NCBI GenBank assembly: GCA_023422565.1
Contig: JAFAGR010000071.1
Span: 1-21,726, forward strand
Reading direction: 5' to 3'
Length of the DNA stretch: 21,726 nt
Origin: Bacteroidota bacterium
GTDB lineage: Bacteria > Bacteroidota > Bacteroidia > Chitinophagales > Chitinophagaceae
The notes under the pieces are model-generated. The model was not told the DNA's origin. It made no database searches and saw only the letters and a program-made list of their open reading frames with translations. A program made the position numbers and the translations under genes. Shown piece after piece: positions 1 to 7,942 of the stretch. Within the stretch, counting starts at the first letter, position 1. Each line of letters opens with the position of its first letter.

Positions 1-86
1 AAAGAGAGCCTAAAAACTCTCTTTCTCTTTGCCATTATAAAAGTTTCCCGGACAACAATGATTCTTAATTCCTAATTTTTAATTCC

Positions 87-232
87 GATCAGCGCTCATC
101 AGCGGTGCATTTTAATCTGCGAGGATCAGCGGGAGAATTTCGGATCACCATAGAAACGCAGATTTGTTCGCAGATCGCGCAAATGTATTTCCCAGCAGAT
201 TGGCGCGAATGGTTTGGCAGATGTTCGCTGAA
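87..232. repeat. Copy 1 of the cgcagatt/tcagcggg intergenic repeat
   Basis: The gene-free first 240 bases hold an AT-rich lead-in (aattcctaatttttaattcc, also seen inverted near 8456) and then a degraded copy of the repeat found again near 8771, 9201/10484 and 16560. Shared blocks are gatcagcg, atctgcgagg, tcagcggga and cgcagatt. At 217-232 it contains GCAGATGTTCGCTGA, nearly the sequence into which the IS110 element at 9219 is inserted. No gene is seen here. Confidence 0.7.
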
Positions 233-240
233 TTTATTTG

Positions 241-1641
241 TCAGAACCTTGCCTTTACACTATTTGAAAAGCTGCCTGAACTCTTGGAGGTTTTATAGTC
301 AATTTCCACACGATACGCTTTTCCTTTTTCAAGTTTGTCTGCATGAATAATGAACGAATTCAACCCTGGTTTTGCTGATGATTGTAACTCTCCAAGAATT
401 TCATCAGTGGCAAAATCCCGGATTGCAATTTCTACTTCGGCTTTTTCAACAAAATAGACGATCACTTCAACTTCGCTTTTTGATTTACTAATTATGTCTC
501 GAATGTTGTTTTCGCTGGTTATAAAAGTTCTTTCACGTTTCACCCCTTTTTCAACTCCTTTGATTTTGGAGTAGGTGATAACACCTTGCACGTTTCCGAA
601 TTCAATAAATGGCATGGGAAAAAAGGGAAGGATGAAGTATCTATACGGGTCGTTACTTCTTGCCTGGACAATCTTCGGATATATGTTTTCGCCAATGGTG
701 TCATAGGTTACACCTTGCAGAAAAAACTCTTTGCTTCCATTGTTGTCAATGAGTTTCAGATCAGTTCCGAAAGTTTTAAAAGGCACAAATTGATGGCCGG
801 TATAATATCCGCTATCGGTGAGAGAAACTAAAAATTCTTCAGGGTTATCTTTTGAACCGCTTAAGTAATTGTATCCCTCAATTTCAAACCTAATCGCCTT
901 CACATCGTTGACCACCGTGTCACCTATGTATTTTACATTTTTAAACTGCTTGTCCTGGTATACTGCAATGCCGGTCGTGTCGTTGTACCATTTTCTTCTG
1001 AAGAACAATTGTATTTCGTCACCTTTTTGGAGTGAAAATTTCGTTGAAGCCTGGTAGTTGTTATTCATGCCCATTGTAATGTCATTGTAATTGTCACCAA
1101 AAAGCTGCTTTGTGTAGAATTGTCCATTGCTGGAAACAGCAACCGTTGCCAGATCCGGAATAATTAGGAGATAGATGTCGGAGTTCTCGTTCTGATAGAA
1201 CTTTCTGGGTGTTTTATCAGTTGGAATCAGTGTATCTCTGGGAAAGCTGTTTCGTGATTCAATATATTCTAATGAAATGAGGGTCGATTTACCAAAGAGT
1301 ATTCCTTTCTGTTCTTTGGAGGTTTGGTAGTTTACCTTGTGAACAGTGTTCAGATTACTGTCAAGCAGGGTGTAAAGGCCGTTAGAAAACGATTCATAGT
1401 AGATCTTTGAACTGTGCCTGTCCCGGTAGTTTGTAAAGTCCCCGGTTCGGTACTTTCTGAAACTGATGCCGTTTAAAGTGGTGTCAAACAGGTCGGATCT
1501 TGCCTGAAGCCCGATGAATTCGTTTTTCTCGTCGAAATACGTTGCCCGAACAAAAAGTTTCGAGTTTGCCAGTTCACTTCGTGTTTGCCCAAATGCAAAG
1601 CATGTGAATAGTATGGAGATGAGCAGCAGAATTTCTTTCAT
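241..1641 (-). CDS. Secreted protein of unknown function, 466 aa
   Basis: I do not recognise this family. The start is placed at the ATG at 1641, because the protein then opens with a classic signal peptide (MKEILLLISILFTCFAFGQ) and probable cleavage after FAFG; the longer frame back to 1740 adds 33 residues with no secretion character. The mature part is beta-rich, with many Tyr/Phe and Asp/Asn residues, and has no membrane segment after the signal. No T9SS sorting signature (PNP, GxY) is visible at the C-terminus, so it is probably periplasmic or outer-membrane attached by other means. It lies downstream of the PolA gene on the same strand, beyond an intergenic gap of about 215 bp that carries a GGTTATGCGC motif. 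Confidence 0.8.
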   Translation of the reverse strand: MKEILLLISILFTCFAFGQTRSELANSKLFVRATYFDEKNEFIGLQARSDLFDTTLNGISFRKYRTGDFTNYRDRHSSKIYYESFSNGLYTLLDSNLNTVHKVNYQTSKEQKGILFGKSTLISLEYIESRNSFPRDTLIPTDKTPRKFYQNENSDIYLLIIPDLATVAVSSNGQFYTKQLFGDNYNDITMGMNNNYQASTKFSLQKGDEIQLFFRRKWYNDTTGIAVYQDKQFKNVKYIGDTVVNDVKAIRFEIEGYNYLSGSKDNPEEFLVSLTDSGYYTGHQFVPFKTFGTDLKLIDNNGSKEFFLQGVTYDTIGENIYPKIVQARSNDPYRYFILPFFPMPFIEFGNVQGVITYSKIKGVEKGVKRERTFITSENNIRDIISKSKSEVEVIVYFVEKAEVEIAIRDFATDEILGELQSSAKPGLNSFIIHADKLEKGKAYRVEIDYKTSKSSGSFSNSVKARF

Positions 1642-1789
1642 TGGTTTGGTGCCGGAAGTGCTATTATTGGCAAAGAGGCTACTGCGGTTAGGGCATTGTG
1701 GAATCCCCCGAAAGCAGCAACTGAACCCTGATTGATACATGCCGAATTATGAATGAAATGTCAACTGAGAGCTATCGTCATTCGCCTAA

Positions 1790-1830
1790 TTGCGCATAAC
1801 CGATGTCCTACAGGCTTGAAATAGCAAAAA
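1790..1830 (-). other. Possible degenerate attC-like end downstream of PolA
   Basis: On the minus strand this short stretch reads CGGTTATGCGC, like the GTTATGC-type right end of integron attC sites. It sits where a cassette boundary would be expected after the polymerase stop at 1856. No matching left end can be found within the 58 bp before the stop, so this call is weak and rests on analogy with the two better sites at 5150-5284 and 7589-7724. Confidence 0.25.
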
Positions 1831-1855
1831 AAAATTACTTTTTTGGATATAGTTT

Positions 1856-3454
1856 TTATTCTGTGAAATCTTTGAAAATTACCTTTGGTTTTATTTTAGG
1901 ACAATACGTTGTAAACGCATCAGTAAACTCTTTTTTAATCACAATTTTCTTTTCCTCTAATTTACCAGCAGGAACTTGAAATAATGCTGCATCATGCATC
2001 GGAATTAAAAATTCAATTTCTTGATCTTGTATACAATTAATAATAGCTGTTTTTAAAATCAGAGAAGCTGTTCCTTGAATTTTTTGACTTAATATCCATC
2101 TCTTTACTTTGCTTGGTAATACTTTCGTAGATTTTGTTTTAAAATATCTATGGTTGCCTAAACTACTAGAAATTTTGTTTTCTTTAAGAGCAAGAGTTTC
2201 TAATTCTAACTTGTATGGTATAAGGGATTTGAATTTGCTAAAGAACAAATTTATGTCAGAAACGTTTACATTGCTTTTATCTTTAAAAAAGTCTTTAATT
2301 AAGTATTCTAAGCCTTTGTTTGACATTCCATACATAAATGAAAGAAAGATAATTTTACAAAGGGTCCTTGAACTTTCATTGCCTATTAATTCAACGCTTA
2401 AAGAATTATATAAATCCGCTGTATTGTAGCAATTAATTAATGCCGGGTCATTTGCTAGACTAGCTAATATGCCGGGCTCAAATTGCGAATAGTCAGCATA
2501 CAGCAACTCGTATCCATCCTTTGCAACGAAAATGGTTCTGAAATTTTTCTTTAATTGCTGAATGAAAGGAAGCCTAACTAGAGCTCGAGATGTAATGGTT
2601 CCGCAACAATCGAAAATGGGGTAGACAACCCCATCTTTTTCAGTAATTATTTTTATTAAATTTTGTTTATCAAATCTCAGTCTGTATGAAGTATACAATA
2701 GATTTAAGAATTCATCATGCTCGGCACCAGACTTTATAAACCCCCAAAATGATTTTGTGTTTATTGATTTTGAAAGATAATCGTATTTCGCATTTTGTAA
2801 TGCGTGTCTAATTTCCGTTATATTTTGTGGACTGAAGATATTGTAATCATATCTTAGTTTTTTCGCCAGCATGTTAAGTTCTGCCTTTGCAAAATCAATT
2901 TTTTCGCTTAAAATTTTATTGCTAACATGTATCCCACGGAATTGTCTTTGGCAAAGTATTTCGTTAAAAGGTTTTTCAATTGTATAAAATCGATCTGCTT
3001 CATTTCTAACCTTTAGTTCGCTAAGAAGATTTTTGTAAACTTCCTGCAAGTATATATTGAACTGAATTAATTTATCAATCGAGTTAGTACTAATAATTTT
3101 GGCGGAAGTATAACCTAATACATCTATGACTAATTTTAGTTGTTCGTTATCAAAGAAGCGCTTGAATATGATCCAAATTAATTTTTGATAAGATAATTTA
3201 TGGAGCTTTTGTGGGCTACCTTCAATTAGCTTGAATAATTGAAAAACGTCTATGATGTTAGTCGGCGGAGTTAATCCTTGTTTTCTGCAAAATTCTACTA
3301 GTAGAGTAGAATCAAATGTGATTATTTGGTATTCATCCAATATCACCTGTGTTAGAGAGATTTGTAATGCAACTTGGTTCTCAATACAACCAATAAAAAT
3401 TGGGCTCGAATCATGAGTTGGGTAACTAGCAGTAGACGTTAGGAAAAAATTCAT
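1856..3454 (-). CDS. Stand-alone family A DNA polymerase (Pol I Klenow-like), RT-associated
   Basis: The C-terminal ~260 residues carry the family A polymerase signatures in order: a GTITSR segment near 285-290 (template-grip region), motif A DYSQFE at 321-326 (catalytic Asp321), motif B R363...K367...YG at 375-376 (dNTP-binding helix), IQGTAS near 459-464, and motif C MHDA at 486-489 (catalytic Asp488). At 532 aa there is no 5' nuclease domain. Residues 15-100 have a faint DnaQ-like exonuclease pattern (FDST near 47-50, IDVFQLF near 68-74), but the expected DxE pair reads CIEN near 23-26, so proofreading is probably lost. The gene starts 2 bp after the RT stop codon, so the two are very likely co-translated. 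The role suggested is second-strand or extension synthesis on RT products; this is inference. Base composition is strongly AT-rich compared with the genes at 10.7-19 kb. Confidence 0.88.
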   Translation of the reverse strand: MNFFLTSTASYPTHDSSPIFIGCIENQVALQISLTQVILDEYQIITFDSTLLVEFCRKQGLTPPTNIIDVFQLFKLIEGSPQKLHKLSYQKLIWIIFKRFFDNEQLKLVIDVLGYTSAKIISTNSIDKLIQFNIYLQEVYKNLLSELKVRNEADRFYTIEKPFNEILCQRQFRGIHVSNKILSEKIDFAKAELNMLAKKLRYDYNIFSPQNITEIRHALQNAKYDYLSKSINTKSFWGFIKSGAEHDEFLNLLYTSYRLRFDKQNLIKIITEKDGVVYPIFDCCGTITSRALVRLPFIQQLKKNFRTIFVAKDGYELLYADYSQFEPGILASLANDPALINCYNTADLYNSLSVELIGNESSRTLCKIIFLSFMYGMSNKGLEYLIKDFFKDKSNVNVSDINLFFSKFKSLIPYKLELETLALKENKISSSLGNHRYFKTKSTKVLPSKVKRWILSQKIQGTASLILKTAIINCIQDQEIEFLIPMHDAALFQVPAGKLEEKKIVIKKEFTDAFTTYCPKIKPKVIFKDFTE

Positions 3455-3456
3455 GA

Positions 3457-5100
3457 CTATGATATATCGTCTGGTAGGTCTGTATAAATATCTTCCTCTT
3501 TTAAAGATTCTATAGGATGCAAAAATTGGTCTTTGAATTTTTCGGAAAGTATTCTATATGACCCAACATAACATTCTAAAATATGATCGCTTACATGAGG
3601 CTTAATTACAGATAGATAATTCAAGTCTTTTAGAGCAATTATTGCGAATCTTTGGGATAAATGATCATTGAAATACTTGAAGTGTTCTGCTACAAATATT
3701 TTATCATTCATATCTCCATTTGCTCCTAAGAATAAACAACAGGCAGCAATTGTCGGTTCATTAATTTTATGCTCAATGTTTTCCCTAGCAGTTTTTATTA
3801 AGATAGGGTCTGTAAACCTATGTCTCGTTAAAATTCCCCATAAGTAGAAACTTTGCCACTCATAAATATTTCTATTTTTGTCCAAAAGAAAATCTCTAAT
3901 TGTGGTTAAATCAGTGACTTTTAATTGCACGCTACCTAAATACCTAGCGAAGGTATCAGTACTCCAAGGTTGATCAACTAGCTCACTTAATATTTTTGTT
4001 GTTATGGGATTAAAATCAATTTTTTCAGCTAAACTTTCATTTCTGGATATACGTTCTAACCTATTTATACAAAAACGAAACTCTCTTTCTAATGTATTAT
4101 CATTGTTAATTAAATTAAGAACTTTTGTTCTTAGCATTGGAACAGCTATTTGAACATCTCTGGCAGTCCTACTTTTTAAAAATGTTTCAATTTGTTCAAT
4201 TTTCTTGTCAGTATGAGCAAGTGTTTCTTCAATTTTCTTTCTATCATCCGCATTATCGTAATCTAGTATCTGCGTTTTCTTGTTGTTAACATTTAACCCT
4301 TTTTTTCTTAATTCTTGAATTAATACTTTAAGGGCTCTTCTTGCTTCAAATTTATCATTACAGACAATACGTATATCATCCATATATCTAAAATAGTTAA
4401 ACCCCGATTTTTGCATTTTATCATCTACTGGGTGCAGAAATATATTTGATAAAAAGGATGACGCATCTCTATTTTGGGGAATTCCTCTTTCGGTTGATCT
4501 TTCACACCATTTTTTTAGAATTGATTTTATAAATTCAGTGCAAGTCTTGTAATTCGTTTCTTCTATTCCTGCTGGTTTGTAAAAATCAAGAACATCTTTT
4601 AAGTCTGCTATTCCAATATTTTCATAAAAATTTGCCAGGTCAGTAAGCAACAGGACATTATTTTTTGTTCCTAGTTCAGAAGATGTATCATTTATAAACT
4701 TTCGCCATTCCTCAACTGCATAACGGAAAAAATATTTTTCATCTTTTCTCTCTTTATTTAGTCTATGTGAATAAATTCGGTTGGAATGTAATTTATCTAA
4801 ATCTTCTGCTATGTAATCTACCAAAGCTTGATAAAAAATTCTGTCTATTATATGTGTTTCTGAAGAGTACCTACTTGTAAATCCTGGTTTTGGAATATCG
4901 ATATGAATTGATTTTCCTGCCTTGTAATTATCATTTGTGCCATTGTATTTAGATAAATGGGTCATTACAAAATTGATATCTAAGAGGTCTTCATATCTTA
5001 GTGGGTCTTGAAACCAATCATCTCTAATATCTAGCTTGATTCGTTTTATTGCCTTTTCGATATTTAGAGTTAGACCCTTTATAGTAATCTCGTTGTTCAT
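3457..5100 (-). CDS. Reverse transcriptase with alpha-helical C-terminal domain (Abi/UG-like)
   Basis: RT motifs are in order: LTDLANFYENI (motif A, Asp at ~154), RGIPQNRDASSFLSN (motif B, ~205-219), FRYMDDIRI (motif C, YMDD at ~239-242) and GLNVNNKKTQ (motif D region, ~268-277). Residues ~300-547 lack any maturase X or HNH nuclease domain. They are predicted helical with HEAT-like character (FAIIALKDLN), as in the abortive-infection and defence-associated unknown-group (UG) RTs. The ATG at 5100 is preferred; a TTG at 5124 would add eight residues and lies 26 bp from the attC-like site. There is no clear Shine-Dalgarno, as is usual in Bacteroidota. No retron msr/msd, DGR template repeat or group II intron ribozyme is apparent next to it. 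The PolA gene follows after 2 bp. Its RNA template and target are unknown. Confidence 0.88.
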   Translation of the reverse strand: MNNEITIKGLTLNIEKAIKRIKLDIRDDWFQDPLRYEDLLDINFVMTHLSKYNGTNDNYKAGKSIHIDIPKPGFTSRYSSETHIIDRIFYQALVDYIAEDLDKLHSNRIYSHRLNKERKDEKYFFRYAVEEWRKFINDTSSELGTKNNVLLLTDLANFYENIGIADLKDVLDFYKPAGIEETNYKTCTEFIKSILKKWCERSTERGIPQNRDASSFLSNIFLHPVDDKMQKSGFNYFRYMDDIRIVCNDKFEARRALKVLIQELRKKGLNVNNKKTQILDYDNADDRKKIEETLAHTDKKIEQIETFLKSRTARDVQIAVPMLRTKVLNLINNDNTLEREFRFCINRLERISRNESLAEKIDFNPITTKILSELVDQPWSTDTFARYLGSVQLKVTDLTTIRDFLLDKNRNIYEWQSFYLWGILTRHRFTDPILIKTARENIEHKINEPTIAACCLFLGANGDMNDKIFVAEHFKYFNDHLSQRFAIIALKDLNYLSVIKPHVSDHILECYVGSYRILSEKFKDQFLHPIESLKEEDIYTDLPDDIS

Positions 5101-5147
5101 TTGTAAATAACTTTTATCGTTCAAATTTTACGGGCTTCGCATTGCTT

Positions 5148-5284
5148 GCGCCTAACGGTTTCGGGCTTTGCCTTCGGTTGGGTTTTCGGAGCACAAAACT
5201 GTCAACATAGCACAAAAGTTAATGCGATGTAGAATGATCAATTAACCACTTCACCCGACATTGAGCCAAACGCCTGTTAGAGGC
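5148..5284 (-). other. attC-like site B (cassette boundary)
   Basis: The ~137-bp gap between the RT start and the stop of the upstream gene has complementary ends. On the plus strand, GCCTAACGGTTTCGG opens it (5150-5164) and CCAAACGCCTGTTAGAGGC closes it (5266-5284). Read on the minus strand, the ends are CTAAC-aggcg-TTTGG and CCGAAACC-GTTAG, which pair except for extra unpaired bases on one side, as expected for R''/L'' and L'/R' arms of an integron attC site. The 547-aa gene ends 8 bp before it. No integrase gene is in the window. Confidence 0.5.
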
Positions 5285-5291
5285 TGGCTTT

Positions 5292-6935
5292 CTACTTCTT
5301 ATCTTGACTAGTTGAAAGAGGTTCCACGTCATTTATGTCATTTTGTATTCCTTGTTCTCTAAATTCTGAAGCAATATTGATTTGAATAATTTCTCTTTCA
5401 TTTTTCCAATAAATAACGCTTAAAAATGCGATTGTCAACTGAACTTTTAAATCGTCATTATCGGGTTCATTTTTTATATTCCACTTGTCTTTAATTGTTT
5501 TATTTTCTTCTGTGTTGATATCAATAACAGAAGCATACAGTTTCAATTCGTCATTAATACATTTCAACTGCAAGTCTGTTCTTTTATCTTCCGTTATTTC
5601 TTTATGTTCAATTGCAGGCAAATCATTTTTCCGAAGTACAAACAATGTATCTTGGGAGTGATGCTCAGTTGAAGGGATATATTGAATTTTGGTTTTAAAA
5701 TTACTTTCTTCAAGAATTTCTTGTAGTTGAAAACCAACTCTCACAGCGACAATTATGATGTCGTTATTGTTTCCGATAATTTTGGCTAATACAAGAAGAA
5801 CATTATCCTTGTTGAGTAAATATCTTTTTGTTCTAGCTACTAAAAATGAGTTTGGGATAAAACGTTTGATATTGTGTGTTGCAATTGTTTCCGCAAAAAA
5901 CGTGTCATAATTCAAGTGAGGAACATCATTGTCTGTAAAAGCCGATTTTGACATTAAAGTTCTTTCTCCACTAACATTTAATTTGAGTTCGCTTCCAGAA
6001 TGTTCTTTACTTTTTTCTATAAAAATAGGTTCGTAAACTTCAAATGCCTTTGAGATGATTTCGTTTGATCGAGAATAGAAGTTTTGAATTTTATCTTCTG
6101 ATAGATTAGCATAAAGTTTTTGCTGTCCAATTTTGGTTTTAATCGCCTCTTTTAAGTCATTGATGAATTTAGGGAATTTATCTCCATTCGCTTCTATCAA
6201 CTTTTCAAATCCAAGGTCTGTAATGAGGTCTTTATTGCGAAGTACATTATTCAAACATCTTTCGAAATAAGAAACGCTATCAAGCCAGCTACTTAGTTCC
6301 AAAACGTCATCAGGAAGTTTTGGCAAAGCTGTAAAATTTTGATAGACGTAGTATTGGTGAAGTGAATATTGTCTTAGAAATAATAAAGAGACATAACTGC
6401 AAATCCAATAATTCACTTGTCGCCTGTTTCCTAAATTGTCAAGTTCGGGAAAGGAATATCTTAAATCTATTGGGGTTCTGTGTTTAAATTCGTTTCTGAA
6501 ATTCTCAAACCAATAGAATATTTCTGTCGTTGTTTCAGGAAGCAACGCATATTTTGGTGGTTGAGATTGTGAGTACTCAAACAAATAGTTCAGCGTTTTG
6601 TATTGTTTCCTAAAGAGTAATAATCCTCCAAGTGCATAGTGAAATTCAAGAAATCTCTTTCGTTCTTCATTCCGCTTATCTATTTGCTCTTGGTTTGCAA
6701 CTTTGCCTAGTTCAAAATTATAATCTTGAGCTATATATTGTAGCCTGTAATCAAAATACTGGCTTGAATTTGCCCAAAACATCTTTACCAAACGAGGATT
6801 ATCGCAGATAATATATATATTGTTCCAAAGCCAACTATAGGTTTCTTCTGAAATTGTAATATCTTCAAAATCTTCTCCCAGTAGCCAAACTCCGCTAACG
6901 GCTCTATGTTCAATTCCTCTAAGCTTTGTTTTCAT
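5292..6935 (-). CDS. Unknown 547-aa protein, second gene of a membrane/soluble pair
   Basis: I cannot assign a family. The protein has no signal peptide or clear membrane helix. The first ~300 residues are rich in Tyr, Phe and Trp and look helical (WFENFRNEF, YYVYQNFTALP); around residues 320-430 there is a more mixed alpha/beta part, and the last ~30 residues are polar (DVEPLSTSQDKK). The ATG at 6933-6935 lies inside the end of the upstream membrane gene (17-bp overlap), so the two are translationally coupled and probably make partner proteins, or are the halves of a protein that is fused elsewhere. The gene stops 8 bp before attC-like site B. AT-rich composition suggests horizontal acquisition. 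A defence or stress role is possible from context only. Confidence 0.8.
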   Translation of the reverse strand: MKTKLRGIEHRAVSGVWLLGEDFEDITISEETYSWLWNNIYIICDNPRLVKMFWANSSQYFDYRLQYIAQDYNFELGKVANQEQIDKRNEERKRFLEFHYALGGLLLFRKQYKTLNYLFEYSQSQPPKYALLPETTTEIFYWFENFRNEFKHRTPIDLRYSFPELDNLGNRRQVNYWICSYVSLLFLRQYSLHQYYVYQNFTALPKLPDDVLELSSWLDSVSYFERCLNNVLRNKDLITDLGFEKLIEANGDKFPKFINDLKEAIKTKIGQQKLYANLSEDKIQNFYSRSNEIISKAFEVYEPIFIEKSKEHSGSELKLNVSGERTLMSKSAFTDNDVPHLNYDTFFAETIATHNIKRFIPNSFLVARTKRYLLNKDNVLLVLAKIIGNNNDIIIVAVRVGFQLQEILEESNFKTKIQYIPSTEHHSQDTLFVLRKNDLPAIEHKEITEDKRTDLQLKCINDELKLYASVIDINTEENKTIKDKWNIKNEPDNDDLKVQLTIAFLSVIYWKNEREIIQINIASEFREQGIQNDINDVEPLSTSQDKK

Positions 6936-7575
6936 TTTCTACTGCTATTTCGTTTAGTTTACTCACTAGAAAATACAAGTCAATGGGATAAACCAAAGGT
7001 TTGGATTTGTCGTGTTTCCTTCGTATTTCGGCAAATACTCCGTAATAAAATTCAAGTAACGTTTCTTGGAGATGTTCGTCTTGTTTCTCTATTGCATAAA
7101 AAGCAAGTTCATTTATCGCTTTCAAGAGATAATTCTGTATTTCTGTGTCTGCTTTTGCCTTATTGTAATTTTTGATTAAATGCGTTAAAAGTGATTTGGA
7201 TTTTCCGTTGTATAAAGCCACTTTTCCCAACCAAATAAAAAAGAAAATAATTTGCAAAGTTGTAAGTGCCAAAACAGTAAGTTTCGCTGAGCTGTTGATG
7301 AACCAATTATCCCAACCAAAAGGCGGATTGATTTGAAATATCAAAAAAAGGAACGAAAAAAGAGTTCCAAATAGCGTCAATTTAAAAATAGAAATTTTGC
7401 CAATGAGCGGTCTTTGAGGAAACTCGTCATTGAAAACAACAGGAATGTATTCAGAAGAATATTTATCTCCAATGTTGGAAATCTTATCAATGATAATTGG
7501 ATATGCTATTCCTAATATCGCTATATCAAGAGCTACGCATATTTCAATTATGTATTCTGGTGTCATTGTTTGCAC
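6919..7575 (-). CDS. Unknown 218-aa membrane protein, first gene of the pair
   Basis: There are three hydrophobic stretches: residues ~7-28 (EICVALDIAILGIAYPIII), ~62-83 (LTLFGTLFSFLFLIFQI) and ~98-121 (LTVLALTTLQIIFFFIWLG). A cytosol-like charged helical tail of ~95 residues follows (HLIKNYNKAKAD, LLEFYYGVFAEIRRKHDKS). The likely arrangement is an inner-membrane anchor whose tail works with the overlapping 547-aa protein. An ATG four codons in (7566) is an alternative start to the ATG at 7575. Upstream, 14 bp away, is attC-like site C, so the gene begins just after a cassette-type right end. I do not recognise the family. Confidence 0.78.
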   Translation of the reverse strand: MQTMTPEYIIEICVALDIAILGIAYPIIIDKISNIGDKYSSEYIPVVFNDEFPQRPLIGKISIFKLTLFGTLFSFLFLIFQINPPFGWDNWFINSSAKLTVLALTTLQIIFFFIWLGKVALYNGKSKSLLTHLIKNYNKAKADTEIQNYLLKAINELAFYAIEKQDEHLQETLLEFYYGVFAEIRRKHDKSKPLVYPIDLYFLVSKLNEIAVENENKA

Positions 7576-7588
7576 TATCTTTAAGCTT

Positions 7589-7724
7589 GCCTATAACGGT
7601 TAAATAGGCGAACATTTTGGCTATGCTATATCGATTGCTCAATTTGTTTGGTTAGAAAAATTACGCCATTTCTATTGCGCAGATTAACACACTCGGGTTT
7701 CAAGATATAGAAATTTCGTTATAC
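7589..7724 (-). other. attC-like site C (cassette boundary)
   Basis: A perfect 7-bp inverted pair, TATAACG at 7592-7598 and CGTTATA at 7717-7723, encloses ~118 bp. An inner inverted pair, ATTTCTAT at 7668-7675 and ATAGAAAT at 7707-7714, lies between them. On the minus strand the site reads GTATAACG...CGTTATAGGC, similar in length and end arrangement to site B. The 218-aa membrane gene starts just beyond the GTTATAGGC end, which is where cassette genes usually start relative to attC. Confidence 0.42.
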
Positions 7725-7847
7725 ACAATCCCTTATGCGTCTTTCCGTATAAAATTTCCGAAAGTTCGTGCATCCCTAACCACAACCCCTTGCCTCACCA
7801 CTTTTCCATCGCCTTAACATTTCCCTTTTAAACCTCCATTAGCATTT

Positions 7848-7941
7848 TGTGTCTAAGAAATGTGTGTCCACGGTGGGTAGACACACAAAGTAGGGACACA
7901 AAAATGTGTCTTGAGTTATGAAAACTGAAAGGAGGGACACA
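7848..7941 (+). promoter_or_regulatory. Cluster of six TGTGTC/GACACA operator boxes
   Basis: Boxes lie at 7848-7853, 7863-7868 (TGTGTC), 7880-7885, 7895-7900 (GACACA), 7905-7910 (TGTGTC) and 7936-7941 (GACACA). Two pairs form good palindromes: TGTGTGTC (7861-7868) with GACACACA (7880-7887), 11 bp apart, and GACACA-aaaa-TGTGTC (7895-7910). The last box overlaps the ribosome binding site of the HTH gene. This is very probably the operator at which the downstream regulator controls itself. Confidence 0.7.
7928..7936 (+). promoter_or_regulatory. Strong Shine-Dalgarno, AAAGGAGGG
   Basis: AAAGGAGGG ends 6 bp before the ATG at 7943. Such a strong site is unusual for this phylum and fixes the start of the HTH gene. 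It shares its last G with operator box GACACA at 7936-7941. Confidence 0.75.
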
Positions 7942-7942
7942 A

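Noticed and set aside
1790..1830. Third attC-like site of equal quality
   Set aside because: Only a GTTATGC-like right end is present; no complementary left end before the PolA stop. Kept as a low-confidence feature only.
5101..5291. Retron msr/msd or other RT template RNA upstream of the RT
   Set aside because: The space is explained by the attC-like site, and no inverted a1/a2 repeats or msd-like hairpin joined to the RT were found.
7848..7941. CRISPR-like spacing of TGTGTC/GACACA
   Set aside because: The units are 6 bp, alternate in orientation and have irregular gaps; an operator fits better.
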